A DNA stretch of 64,000 nucleotides from Eublepharis macularius. Taxonomy: Eukaryota > Chordata > Lepidosauria > Squamata > Eublepharidae. The notes under the pieces are model-generated. The model ran no database searches. It had not been told where the DNA came from and worked only from the letters and a program-made list of their open reading frames with translations. This document shows positions 21,482 through 31,824 of this stretch, piece by piece; positions within the stretch are counted from its first letter, which is position 1; each line of letters starts with the position of its first letter. The position numbers and the translations under genes are program-made. Location: positions 33,402,001 through 33,466,000 of the forward strand of contig NC_072806.1 of NCBI RefSeq assembly GCF_028583425.1, given 5' to 3'.

Positions 21482-21811
21482 TTAGCCAAGTTTTTTACCA
21501 TTCTGCATGTTTTGAAGCTGACAAGCAGTTGGTGATTCTTCCTCAGCAACCCTTTTGAATATGTCAATTTTTTTTGAGAAATTGTGTTTGAAATTATTTT
21601 TGATTTTGGGCAGCATTCCACTTTTAACATACATATTGAATTTAATAGCATTAAGGTGTTGATTGATTTGACAACACTTGCATCTCATACCAATATCAGA
21701 GCATGAATCAGTATTGGGGGCGGGGTCACCTGTAGAAATATCTTTATCTGACAGCCAGTCTTTCATCATATCTAAAAATGTCAGAAAGAAGTTCAGAATC
21801 TGAATGTACAT
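21482..21811 (-). other. Uncharacterised 109-codon open frame (possible decayed transposon gene)
   Basis: The minus-strand frame includes DIGMRCKCCQINQHL, FNMYVKSGMLPKIKNNFKHN and AEEESPTACQLQNMQNGKK. A second minus frame (21427-21651) overlaps it. The lysine- and asparagine-rich composition and two adjacent cysteines look protein-like, yet I cannot match a family, see no splice sites and no upstream continuation. It could be a remnant of transposon coding sequence or chance. Confidence 0.25.
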
Positions 21812-21879
21812 TTACCTGGCCAATGTAAGATTCAAGCCACCAATTATTACTATTCTTTGGTTTCTGCTGTGGTGTAGCT

Positions 21880-22080
21880 TCTAGAGGCATGCACCAAGAA
21901 AATTTTGGGTTCACTTTCAGTTCTGGGGGCTCCAGAGTAATTCCGTTCCATTACTAGTTTGTTTGGGGTGGGCCAGTGGCGGTTTGGAACTGATCCATTT
22001 GGATTTTTTTTCATTTTCATGCGTTTCAGTGCTTTGTGCTCCCATTGGCTACATGTGCGTAAACGCACACTGTTCTTTTC
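21880..22080. mobile_element. Possible hAT-type fragment
   Basis: TAGAGGCATGCACCAAGAAAA resembles hAT termini of the TAGGGATGTGCACCRA type common in reptiles. The other end was not found. Confidence 0.35.
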
Positions 22081-23576
22081 AAGGGGAGGGGAGGAAAAGA
22101 TACTCTGGGGCAGCTGATTTTGTTCTTAACCAAAAAACACATCAACCATTTGTCCCCCTCCTAGTCTAAACCACTGATCCACTGAGTTTTTCCTCAAGCA
22201 CAATCACACACATACACAATAATGGATCCATAGAAGGTGAGTGTCTTCGGGTGGGGCAGCAGCAGGGAGCTTCCAAGTAGGAGAGCACTTCAACCAGTGT
22301 AGCAAAGCAGCATTAAAAACAATTTCGCTTCATGTTCACTTTTTTCTTGTGCTGCAACACCAATAACTTATTACTTTTGCATTCTGCTGTTACCTGTTAC
22401 TGCTATGTTTCCTTGTGCTTTGTAGTTTTGTTCCCACAATGAGCGGCAAACCCAAATTCTTTCTTTTAGTGCTCAGATTTCTTCTGCCAATCGTCTCCAT
22501 CAACCAAGTGCAGGCAGGCAGGCAGAATGATTGGCTGAATTCCTTCCCCGCCCCCCTGCCCAAATGTTTTCCCCATAATTTTTCCTTTCGCTATGAGGGT
22601 AGCCAGGATTGTTTTTGAAAGGGCAAAGTGGGTACACATTTGCCATCTGACTAGAAAAAGAGTGAACCCTGAAAGACTATGGAAGCAATCGTAAACAGGT
22701 CTACCCAGTTGTAAGTCCCATGTGTATTTACTCCCAAGGAAGGGTCTTTCAAATTGCAACCTATGATGGAAGTCTCCCTTCCAACGGTTTCCAAAACTGA
22801 TAGGAGGGGAGGGGGTTGCCCATTGTGAGGGCCTGATTGGTGGGGAGGAAGACAATGCCATTTCCTGGGTAGCACCAGGGTGGGGTGGGGGGAATGCACG
22901 TCGGTCTCATTTCCCTTCCCACCAACAGAGTTAAGTAATAACAAAAAGCCTCTCATTCCTTGGAATCTGATTGGTGAATGATGTTCAGGAAAACAAACTG
23001 CTGCTCTGCAAGGTGAGCCAGTGCCTGCCTGCTGCTGGAAGGTACAAAACAAACACACACAAACTTTTTGGTTGGAGGGACTCATTACAATATACTTCCA
23101 GGATTTGGTTCAACATTCCAGAAACTGCTTTAATGAGTTGAACCAATTATTTCTGTGTGTATTTTTGGCTCGTTTTTTTCCATTATGCATACCCCTAGAA
23201 ACTTCTTCTCTTCTGGGGGGAATTTGAGTAAAACAGAAATTCTATAGGGAGAATTATTATTAACTTCTTATTAACTTCTAGGGGAGAGGTTGCTCCAGCT
23301 AAAAATGCGAAGACGTCTGAAACCAAGTGCAGGGTTTGCACCCACCTTCACACTGTTGCCTTCTCTTACATTCTCCTATGAAAACCAATGGAATTCATTC
23401 TATGGGAGAAAGTCAACAGAGTTCATCTTACTGGGGGAACACGCTGCTAGAGTCATCATTTCTTGACTTTATGAAGATCATTTCTTCCTTGCATTGAGCA
23501 TTTATACCTTTTAGATGGTCAGCTCCTTGAGATAGAAACCTGTCTTTTTTTCTTATGTTACTGGGGAGTGTCACAC
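22081..23576. other. Intergenic sequence, nothing recognised
   Basis: Open frames at 22466-22861 and 22651-23085 (minus) overlap in different frames and carry no domain. Confidence 0.4.
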
Positions 23577-23757
23577 ATATAAAGCTTCCTTATACCAAGT
23601 CAGACCATTGGTCCATCTATGTCAATATTGTCTGTTCTGTCTGGCAGGGTTTCATGCAGAGAAGGGTCTTTCCCATATCCCAACTTCTTCACATAGAGAC
23701 ACCAGGGATCGAACCCAGGCTGTTATGCATGCCAAGCCATGCTCTGCCCCTCAAGTA
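23577..23757 (-). mobile_element. tRNA-headed SINE (near full length)
   Basis: Antisense: AAGCTTCCTTATACCAAGTC, TTGGTCCATCTATGTCAATA, CAGAGAAGGGTCTTTCCC, then CACCAGGGATCGAACCCAGG (B-box complement) and GCATGCCAAGCCATGCTCTG. Tail-to-head order on the plus strand. Confidence 0.8.
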
Positions 23758-24344
23758 ATATTGATGATGCTACATAAGCAGCAACCATTCATCAACCCAT
23801 CCAAATGACATTATGTGGGTGTGTGGCAGGTCTTAGAACTGAGCTATTGAAAAACACATCCTTGAATGTTGGGGAATCCTGATCAGCAGACAGAAACTAT
23901 AGCTTTTCCCCGTTGTAGAATGTTCCACACTCCGCCCCCCCTTTCCCTGGGGAAAGTTTTCCTCTTCAAAAGAAACATTATTTTTTCTACAAGCTGCAAT
24001 AAGAATTGTTTAATGACATAATCAAAGTAATATGGAGTGGCCCATATTTTCCAGAATATGGAGACCCTTCCCCCCTCAAAAGAAAATACCTTTTGCCAAA
24101 AAGCACCTTTTTTATTCCAGATGTTGGCTTTTTTCAAACACAAAAGTTGCCAATGCTAGCAAATCTATATTTTTTTACCCATGGATTAAGTATAGCTTCT
24201 TTAATTTCTGGCATATTTTAGCATGACGTACAGGTCCTTTACAATCTGCTATAACATTTGCTCTACACAGAGAGGGGACCAAATTCAATATTGGTAGAAA
24301 TCCCATAGCAACAGGGGCAGGAGGAGGAGTAACAAACCAACTAA

Positions 24345-24572
24345 TGGTGCAGTCCTAAGCAGAGTTACTCCAGTCTAAGCCTATTGACTTTGATGGGTCT
24401 CTGGAGTTTCTTCATACCTTCCATGCATCTGACGAAGAGAGTTGTGGTTCTCGAAAGCTTATGCTACAATAAAGTTGGTTAGTCTTAAAGGTGCCAATGG
24501 ACTCTTTACTATTTTGCGACTACAGACTTACACAGCTGACTCCTCTGAGTCTTCTTAGGATTGCACTACAAG
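24345..24572 (+). mobile_element. Palindromic MITE split by a Penelope-like repeat with ribozyme-like core
   Basis: The MITE halves are GGTGCAGTCCTAAGCAGAG (24345 on) and CTTCTTAGGATTGCACTA (ending about 24568). Between them lies the repeat ending CAATAAAGTTGGTTAGTC, AGGTGCCAATGGACTC and ACACAGCTGACTCCTCTG. Positions 24429-24466 read CTGACGA, an extra A, GAGA with pairing TCTC, GAAA, then AGC-TTAT-GCT and A: a hammerhead-like core with a recognisable stem II and a three-pair stem III. Confidence 0.7.
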
Positions 24573-24862
24573 AAAAGGTCCAATGATGAAAATGTAAATT
24601 TCACACAAGTCTTAATGGCCTTTTCCAAGTAAAATTGCTTTTCTAACCTTCATCTCTTGAAGAGGGCTCTAGTTATAAAGAAATGTGTGTATCGATAAAC
24701 ATTAAACAGCACATTTAAAGACCCCATGGATAATGGGGGTAGCACCTGTATCCTCCAAACAGAACTGCCTGTTGGTCAAAGAATTTGCGATTTAATAACT
24801 GATTCATTAAAAAAATTACCACAAATAACTGCAGTGGCATAATAGGCGCCTTTTAAAGAAAA

Positions 24863-25072
24863 CCTGGATAGCCCAGGTGAGCCTGATCTGGTCAGATCTT
24901 AGAAGCTAAGCAGGGTTGCCCTTGGTTAGTAATTGGATGGGAGACCTCCAAGGAAGACCAGGGTTGCAGAGGCAGGCAATGGCAAACCACCTCTGTTGGT
25001 CTCTTGCCAGGAAAACCCCACCAGGGGTTGCCATAAGTCAGCTATGACTTGAGAGCACTCTCCACCACCACC
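24863..25072 (+). mobile_element. 5S-rRNA-derived SINE
   Basis: The 5S-like head contains AGAAGCTAAGCAGGGTTG and TTGGTTAGTAATTGGATGGG, AGACC; the latter fits the internal control region of 5S rRNA. Tail: GGCAATGGCAAACCACCTC, GCCATAAGTCAGCTATGAC, then (CCA)n. Confidence 0.9.
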
Positions 25073-25274
25073 AAGGAATACATGTTAACGTACAAATTGA
25101 AATTCCTGCTCTGCTACAAGAGAAAGCCTTTATTTCCTGCCACACTAGCACACCAGAACCCTCAAAAAGTAAATAAGTGTGTCTTTCCCATTAAAACTGA
25201 CTTCCACTGTTTAACCTATTTAAGTGTCAGTTAATATACAATTGAAAGATTGCAACCTTACATACACATTTTCA

Positions 25275-25352
25275 AAAACAGGAATCACAGGCATATGCTA
25301 ATGAGTTATGCTAATGAGTTCCTCCAGCTCTTTTTCTACAAAATGACCCCTG
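25275..25352 (-). mobile_element. hAT family B terminal fragment
   Basis: Antisense copy of one end only: TATGCTAATGAGTTATGCTA, AGCTCTTTTTCTACAAAATG and terminal ACCCCTG at 25352. Confidence 0.8.
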
Positions 25353-25454
25353 CCTAGCATAACCACCTTTCGAATATACCAGTCTTCTATGTGAAGGATT
25401 TCCTCCCCAGAATAGAGTCTTTCAACTATTGATTCAACCTGTAGTATGAAATAG

Positions 25455-25660
25455 TATGGCCATTTCACATGCACGCATAACCTCACGGCATGAAGCGTCT
25501 TCCTAGTGCGATTTCCTGGCACAATGCCCTTTAATGGCGCAATGACGTCAGAAACCGTGCCATTAAATGGATCGTGTCAGGAAATTGTGCTAGGAAGATG
25601 CTTCATGCCGTGAGTTTTGCACGATTTTCCAGAGGGTTAGGGCGTGTGAAAACGGCCTAT
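25455..25660. mobile_element. Fold-back transposon, GGCCGTTTCCACAC family
   Basis: The element 25458-25657 has termini GGCCATTTCACATGC and GCGTGTGAAAACGGCC, with a 3-bp duplication TAT on each side. The arms pair through GCATGAAGCGTCTTCCTAG and CTAGGAAGATGCTTCATGC. It shares arm sequence with the copy at 42151-42370. Confidence 0.86.
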
Positions 25661-25906
25661 GTCCGTAAACAGGTTTACCCTACTTCATCCTAATTTATAG
25701 GCTTCTATAAATTAATTCTGTGTAGAAATGAATATGGAGAGGAGGGGACCACAATGGCTGGCTGTGCCCCAGCTTCTATGCATTCAAGGGGTCATTCACA
25801 TGGTATACAGCCCTAAGCAATTATCCCCATCCTACACAAAAGTAGTTTATGGATCATTCTTGTGCAACCTCCTCCTTCACTGGCTCCAATTTAGTCTTCA
25901 CTTATC

Positions 25907-26223
25907 ATATCAAGCAGGGCTTTTTTTCAGTGGGAACGCAGTGGAACAGAGTTCCGGCACCTCTTAAAAATGGTCACATGGCCGATGGCCCTGCCCCCTG
26001 ATCTCCAGACAGAGGGGAGTTTAGACTGCCCTCCGTGGGCAATCTAAACTCCCCTCTGTCTGGAGATCAGGGGGGCGGGGCCACCAGCCATGTGACCATT
26101 TTCGCTGAAAGTGATTTAAACTTTAAAAAACTCCCCCCTTGTTCCAGCTGACCCAACGTGATGTCATTGTGCAGTCTTGAGTTCCACCACCTCTTTCCCC
26201 GGAAAAAAAGCCCTGATATCGAG
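25907..26223 (+). mobile_element. Non-autonomous hAT element, family A (full length)
   Basis: The element 25915-26215, CAGGGCTTTTTTTCAG to GGAAAAAAAGCCCTG. The 8-bp flanks ATATCAAG and ATATCGAG differ at one position. Confidence 0.93.
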
Positions 26224-26384
26224 TAACATTAATCTCCAGATTTGTGAATGTAAGGACTACCACATTTTCCTGCTGCTCCCTGCTTTAAAAGGCACCTCTT
26301 TATTCCAAAAAGAGCCAGGGGGGGGATCTGATGAACTGCTGACTGTTGTTTTTGCAGACTCCATTTTTGCTTCATCCAAGGAGT

Positions 26385-26600
26385 AGGGATGTGCTCTCAG
26401 ATATTTCTGGTCCGAATATACTATATCTGGAAAATACCTTATTGGTATTTTTTTGGGATATATTCAGTTATCTGGGTAGAATTTAGGATTTTTCAGAAAA
26501 CTCGGTCCCAAAAAATTCCTGAAATATTCAGAATATCTGAGAATATTCGGGGCCAGCATTTTAAGGCTCCCAGGCCTTCATATTTTCAGTATGTTTGATG
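26385..26600. mobile_element. hAT-like fragment (TAGGGATGTGC end)
   Basis: Starts TAGGGATGTGCTCTCAGATA and is rich in repeated GGAATATTC/GAATATCTGAG motifs. Only one terminus is recognisable. Confidence 0.4.
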
Positions 26601-26713
26601 TACCATCACATAGCGCAATTAAGCCTGCAGCACCTTTGACTCTCCTTTTTAAGGAAGTTACAAACTGCTGCCTTTGGGTTCTGTTAATCTGCCCTAAAAC
26701 TTCTTTTTAAGAG

Positions 26714-27142
26714 AGCCAGTTTGGTGTACTGGTTAAGAGTGGCGGGACTCTAATCTGGAGAACCAGGTTTGATTCCCCATTCCTCTGCCTGAAGCAAGCT
26801 GGGTGCCCTTGGGTCAGTCACTTAAGAGTGGTGGGACTCTAATCTGGAGAACCGGGATTGATTCCCTACTCCTTCATTTGAAGCCAGCTGGGTGCCCTTG
26901 GGTCAGTCACTTAAGAGTGGCAGGACTCTAATCTGGAGAACCAGGTTTGATTCCCCACTCCTCTGCCTGAAGACAGCTGGGTGCCATTGGGTCAGTCACA
27001 GTTCTCTCCGAGTTCTCTCAGCCCCACCCACCTCACAAGGTGATTGTTGTGGAAATAATGACAACATACTTTGTAAACCACTCTGAGAGGGTGTTAAATC
27101 ATCCTGAACGATGGTATATAAATTGAATGTTGTTGCTGTTTA
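26714..27142 (+). mobile_element. Sauria-type SINE with tandemly triplicated head
   Basis: After GAGAGCCAGTTTGGTGTACT come three head-to-tail 89-bp units at 26733-26821, 26822-26910 and 26911-26999. Each starts TTAAGAGTGG, contains its own B box (GGTTTGATTCCCC or GGATTGATTCCCT) and ends GGGTCAGTCAC. One normal body and a GGTATATAAATTGAATGTTG tail follow. The units differ from one another at several positions. Confidence 0.9.
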
Positions 27143-28606
27143 ACTTCTGCCCCTTTTTTTGTGCTTATCATTCAGTCTGCTAAAGGATTTTAGGGAACTC
27201 AAATGCTTATGTGCATTCCTGTGTAGCACTGATCCAACACACACATTCAATAAATTACTGACATTTCCCACCTCGATTGTAGGACTATATGATCTCCCCC
27301 CTCAATTTCTCTCTGATTCCCCACATTTCTATACAAGAATTAATACTTGCACAAGATCAATGTCTGCAACAAGTGTTTAGCTTCTGCAATGTGATAAAAG
27401 AACTCACCAATCTTTATTTTTTAAAGCTCTCTTTCTCTGCTTGTCAACAATGGGAAGTCATGCAAGCAACACCCCCAGCTAATTATGCTAAGTTAGTGAA
27501 AGCCACCCAGAGACAGTTCATAGTAAGTATTTTTTTATGTTCTGATATGTAAAATAAAATTCCATACTATGGTAACAATGCTTTTTTAAAGGGGGGGGGA
27601 ACAAATGGGAAAAAACCACGCCACACTGTCTTTCATCTAATGTGGATTCTAATAGAGATTTATCCATAGCATATACGTTTTATCTAATCAAATCTTAGTT
27701 TTTACATCATAAAAGGGAGTAAAAAAAACTTAAATAGCTGTCTTCTTTTTTTAAAAAAAAAGTCCTTGTAACTTTCATTTTTAATTATGTATTTCATTGT
27801 AAAAAAAAGCAAAGCTGAATGGAACGTGGGCCTGCATTTGTGAGATAGATATACTTTATATATAGACATAGATATATATATATATATAAATAACTATTCA
27901 GCATGCAACAGTTGTAATGTACCCCAGTTCTGATTATAAAATCCACACCAGCCATGCATACAGCCTAACTGAACCAAATGCACGAGTCACTCTAGAATAA
28001 AATAATCTTCTCTTTAGTGGCCTCTGCGTTACGGGAAAATGAAACCCTCTTTGTCTGTCTTGCTTATTAGCATGGAACCACTTCGTAATGAAAATTCTGG
28101 TCCGTTAGCATTGTAATAGCAGGCCAAACTGTCAAAAGGTGTGCAAATTCTGAGACAGCCCCCAGAAATAAAGGCATTGCTTTGGTTTGTTTGTGCTTTC
28201 CTTCTTGGTGTGCGTTCGTTTAGTTTTGTGGCAGAAGAAATAAGACTACCTTGGCAGTGGCCACCTGTGGTATTCATAACATTGGTATGTAAGTTCAATG
28301 GGACTTCGACAAGAGTGGACATTTCTGTCTTCCTCTCTCAGGCCTGCTCTACAGAAAACTGAGGGTATGAGATGCCATTTTTAAAATTCTCCTGCACCAA
28401 AAATTTTCGTATGTGCTAGTTCTTTACTTACAAAGTACAAAGTACTTTGTTCCGGAAGACAGAATTTGGAAATTTGACCCTCCCCATCTGTGGCCTGGAA
28501 CCACAACATTCTTATCACCTTGTTTGGCTGCATTATCTGGCAATTGGGATTGCCAGACTCCAAGGGGGAGGCAAACCAACTAACACAAGGAGGCAGTACA
28601 ATTAAC
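27143..28606. other. Non-repetitive TBX4 3'-flank
   Basis: Downstream of the TBX4 stop on the minus strand. Mostly AT-rich single-copy-looking sequence; an (AT)n stretch lies at about 27870-27890. Positions 28000-28330 are less AT-rich and free of recognised repeats, and include AAAAGGTGTGCAA, which contains the T-box half-site core AGGTGTG. It may hold 3'UTR or regulatory sequence; nothing decides this from one genome. Confidence 0.4.
27413..27418 (-). promoter_or_regulatory. Candidate polyadenylation signal for TBX4
   Basis: TTTATT on the plus strand is AATAAA on the TBX4 strand. I found no other canonical AATAAA between here and the stop codon, which would give a 3'UTR of about 3.1 kb. 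ATTAAA variants occur at 27780 and inside the palindrome near 28883 and 28932. Weak evidence. Confidence 0.25.
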
Positions 28607-28741
28607 TGAGGGCCAAACTACAAGTGAGGAATGACACTTGAACGGCAAGTGTATTCTTCCCTGTTCACTTGCCCTCCACTTGCTCTCCACTCAATCCACT
28701 TGCCGTTTAAGTGTCATTCGTCACTTGTAGCTTGGCCCTCA
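28607..28741. mobile_element. Fold-back transposon, GGGCCAAGCTACAAGTGA family
   Basis: The element 28610-28738 starts GGGCCAAACTACAAGTGAGG and ends CACTTGTAGCTTGGCCC; arms pair through ACACTTGAACGGCAAGTG and its partner. The flanking triplets are TGA and TCA. Its right arm also belongs to the larger palindrome 28661-29017. Confidence 0.82.
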
Positions 28742-29017
28742 ATTAAATATTTTAAAATATTTTTAAGTATCTTTTTGAGGTTTTAGAAATATTAAAGTGC
28801 AAAGTGCAACATGTGAGTCATACAAAATGCGTACAAAAGTCATGCATGCATTTTGTATGACTCACATATTGCACTTTGCACTTTAATATTTCTAAAACCT
28901 CAAAAAGATACTTAAAAATATTTTAAAATATTTAATTGAGGGCCAAGCTACAAGTGATGAATGACACTTAAACGGCAAGTGGATTGAGCGGAGAGCAAGT
29001 GGAGGGCAAGTGAACAG
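28661..29017. repeat. Near-perfect palindrome, 170-bp arms, 17-bp loop
   Basis: The left arm 28661-28830 and right arm 28848-29017 are reverse complements with about three mismatches and no gaps by eye. The centre is GTACAAAAGTCATGCAT (28831-28847). Each arm contains half of a GGGCCAAGC fold-back element plus about 100 bp of AT-rich flank (AAGTGCAAAGTGCAA, AAAAGATACTTAAAAATA). The right arm runs directly into a hAT family C fragment. Confidence 0.93.
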
Positions 29018-29153
29018 ACTACTGTGGTCAGTTCCCCTGGAGGAAATGACGGCTTCACAAGGCAGACTCTGCAGCACCATATACCCGCTGAACTCTCTTC
29101 CCTTCCCAGGCACCACCATCAAATTTCTAGGAATTTCCTGAGCTGCCAATCCT
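29018..29153. mobile_element. hAT family C fragment
   Basis: GTCAGTTCCCCTGGAGGAAA, then CACCATATACCCGCTGAAC, then AATTTCCTGAGCTGCCAATC follow the order of the TAGGGTTGCCA-type MITE. The left end is replaced by the palindrome. Confidence 0.7.
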
Positions 29154-29190
29154 GCTCACTGCAGTGAGAAGAACACAACATATATAAAAA

Positions 29191-29478
29191 CTTGGCCGTT
29201 TCCACACGCTCTTTAAGGGACGGCCCACTCACCGAACACTAGTTAGTGGCTTTTCCTCAGGAATCCACATGGCTCTGTTTGCAAAATGGCTGCAGGCTGT
29301 TTGGCTACCATATTTTTGGTGCTTTTTCTGGGAATGCGCTTTCCCTGCTCCCAAACAAAACATGGAAGCCAAACGGCCCTCAGCTGTTTCGCAAATAGAG
29401 CTGTGTGGATTCCTGGAGGAAAGCCACCAGCATTCGGTGAGTGGGCTGTCCCTTTAAGAGCGTGCGGCAACAGCCCTT
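29191..29478. mobile_element. Fold-back transposon, GGCCGTTTCCACAC family (longest copy)
   Basis: The element 29194-29475 has termini GGCCGTTTCCACACGCTCTT and AAGAGCGTGCGGCAACAGCC, with duplication CTT on both sides. The inner arms AGGAATCCACATGGCTCTGT and AGAGCTGTGTGGATTCCTGG pair across a core of about 115 bp. Confidence 0.86.
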
Positions 29479-30557
29479 GTTACAAAGCACAAGAATCACA
29501 GGGCTGCCGCTGAAAACAGCAGCTCTGTATTAACTCTCCTCTCCCTCCTTAAAAGTTTAGTTCAGATTGTTTCATGTCTTAGTGCCATTTGTGGATTTTC
29601 TTGTCTCAGCCTACTCAACTGACTGCCGCTATTGGAGCTGGGGAAATAACAGGTAATAACCTCAGGACATAAGTAATTTGAAATACCTATTATGGTAGGT
29701 AAGCGAGAACTTGGCACGGCTTGCCATTTTCACCGGCAGCCCTGGATAACGTGTTCCACAGTGAATTCACTCTTCTGGTAGAATATCTTCCAATGTGAAT
29801 TCTGAAACACACTGTGTCCATATTTAAAATTAGACAGGATGAAGCTACAGCGTGGTCCACTCGAAGGAATGAGCTGGTTGGAGGTAGCAGATAAGGCTCC
29901 ATCAGAATTCCTGCTGAAATTATGCAACTCACAGAGAACTGTGTTCCTTCTTAACTCTGAAATTAATTCCTTCTTAACTCTGAAATTAAGTCAGCCCAAT
30001 GATCCTATCAATTAATGATAGCAAAGAGTTAAAGGCTTAGATTTTTTAAAAATTATTCCATGAGTGCATCATGTAGGTATGATCTACAAGGCCCTTGAGT
30101 GTTGTGTACTGCTCGTTCCATTGGGGGATAAACTCACTTTATAGGTATTAATCTGCTGAAGTAGTATTTAGGGAATCGTGCGTTCCCTGCTTTTCTACAA
30201 ACTGCCAGGAAATTTAAGGGGATATTTGACACATGTTCAACTTGGGGAATTCTGACATATGATTTTAAAAGGTGACATGCCAGGATTTCTATCAGAAAGG
30301 TGCTTCTTTGGGCAGCAAATTTTCACTGGCTAGTAAGACTGGCGGGTCCAAGCCATGGATCTGAGGTTCCCTTCCCCCACTGAGTTGCTTTTTTGGATAA
30401 AAGAAACAAGTTCTTTAGATGCACAAACACCAATGGAAATGCAGGTGCCTGTAGGTGTCACAAAAGTGCAAGTTACCCCACAGGTATTAACACTGAACGA
30501 ACGTTGTCCAGGAGCAGTGAACCTGGCCATAACAATGTTCATTGCTCAGGTGAGGAG
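29479..30557. other. TBX4: Immediate TBX4 3'-flank, probable 3'UTR (minus strand)
   Basis: Free of recognised repeats apart from a 24-bp tandem duplication at about 29945-29990 (TTCCTTCTTAACTCTGAAAT). It directly follows the stop codon in the transcript sense, so at least its upper-coordinate part is likely 3'UTR. The extent is unknown. Confidence 0.45.
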
Positions 30558-31180
30558 TCATCCATCTGTCCAGTTTTCCACAGTCCCCATGCCCGAGTGA
30601 TACTGTAAAGAAGACTCCCTCGACAGCGAAAAGGTCTGCGAGTACAGAAATTCATTCGCCGTGCTTAAGTGGGGAGAGGGGGGCTTCCTCTCGCACACTG
30701 AGGGGTGCGCCCTTTCCCTTGGGAAGGATGCAGCGGGAACTCTCTCCCTCCCTTGAGACTGTGAGAGCTGATTGTAGACGGTGAAGGGGCTGTTGCCCGG
30801 CGGCTGGGAGCTTTGATTTGCGATGGCGGGGAGGCGTGGCATCATCGTGGTGGCGGTGAAGTGGGTAGGGAAAGGCTGGTAAGGCACCGTTTCCACGGTC
30901 TGAACACTGTAGCTGGTGTAAGGTGCAACTGATGTCCACATATTGCAGCTCAAAGGGGGAGGGGGCGGAGGCAGATCTTCTACCGAGGAGACGCCTGCGA
31001 TTTCAGCCCCGGAACTAGAGTACATGCACGCCTCCCGTGGCGTCACCTCACTGCAATAGGAAGGGCTCAACATTTGCTGGTCATAGGGAGGTGGGGACCG
31101 GAAGTAGTGATCTTCCCCAACTGAAGAAGACGCCTCCAGGTAAGATCGTTTGCAGGGTAAATCCAAATGCCGGGCACCGT
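30558..31180 (-). CDS. TBX4: TBX4, last coding exon (exon 8), C-terminal transactivation region
   Basis: The exon begins right after a TTACACAG acceptor and completes an Asp codon shared with exon 7. It encodes 206 further residues and stops at TGA (30560-30558). Recognisable TBX4 landmarks, in order, are [98 protein letters not shown] and the terminal [10 protein letters not shown] proline run ([10 protein letters not shown]) sits about 70 residues in. TBX5, its paralogue, has a different C-terminus (ending PEWSDNS as I recall it), so this is TBX4. The region is known to modulate transcription; it has no DNA-binding role. No frameshift or internal stop. Confidence 0.98.
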
Positions 31181-31261
31181 CTGTGTAACAAATAAACCAA
31201 GAAATGTTTAGAAAGAAGTGGGTAGCTTCTTTCTCTGATTGCTTGAACAACGGTCTCAATT

Positions 31262-31481
31262 CATTTGAGTTAAGTGGTTCAGCCGCAAATCAACACTCTG
31301 CTGGTTCGAATCCCACTCCTGCCATGAGCTCAGTAGGTGGCCTTGGGTAAGCCACTCCTCTCAACCCCAGCTCCCCAGCTGTACTGGGGGGGCAGTAATA
31401 ACACTAACTTTTTCACTGCTCTGGGTTGGGCACTAATCTGTCTAGAAGAACGGTATATAAGTGCAGTTGTTATTATTTTTG
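31262..31481 (+). mobile_element. tRNA-derived SINE (GTTAAGTGGTTCAG head) in intron 7
   Basis: Head GTTAAGTGGTTCAGCCG, B box GGTTCGAATCCC, body TAGGTGGCCTTGGGTAAGCC, tail GGTATATAAGTGCAGTTGTT with ATT repeats. Second copy at 40881-41108. Only 81 bp separate it from the acceptor of the last TBX4 exon. Confidence 0.85.
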
Positions 31482-31527
31482 AAATCATCACTACATCTGA
31501 GTAAAATGGCTGGCCCATTCTCATGAT

Positions 31528-31715
31528 TACGAGGGGCATAGCTATGTAAGTCTGCTGTAGCAAAATAAAATAAAATCCCAGTAGCCCCTTAAAGACTAGC
31601 AATGATTATTTCTATATGAGCTTTCATGAAGCCAGTGGCAACTCATGAAAGCTCATATAGAAATAAATGTTGTTAGTCTCTGAGGTTCCACTGGACCTCT
31701 GTTTTATTTGGTCCC
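31528..31715. mobile_element. Penelope-like terminal repeats in fold-back (intron 7)
   Basis: Inverted copies meet near 31632: TTATTTCTATATGAGCTTTC and GAAAGCTCATATAGAAATAA pair, with the outer edges CCAGTAGCCCCTTAAAGAC and GTCTCTGAGGTTCCACTGG. Confidence 0.65.
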
Positions 31716-31824
31716 TCTCTCCACTCACAATAATGGCAAAACCAAGCCCTGACAGACAAGATAGTAAAAATATCTACATAGAGATCCCCCTCCCAGGTAT
31801 GCAGGAAAAAGAAGGGGGGAAGAT

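Noticed and set aside
28007..28330. Assigning this block to a named Tbx4 hindlimb enhancer
   Set aside because: I have no alignment, and enhancer position relative to exons is not enough.
1..30557. BRIP1, the neighbour expected downstream of TBX4 in human gene order
   Set aside because: No helicase exon or long C-terminal exon found on either strand. It may lie beyond the window.
30558..31180. TBX5 in place of TBX4
   Set aside because: The C-terminus VENWTDG and the [14 protein letters not shown] segment are TBX4-specific; TBX5 differs in both.
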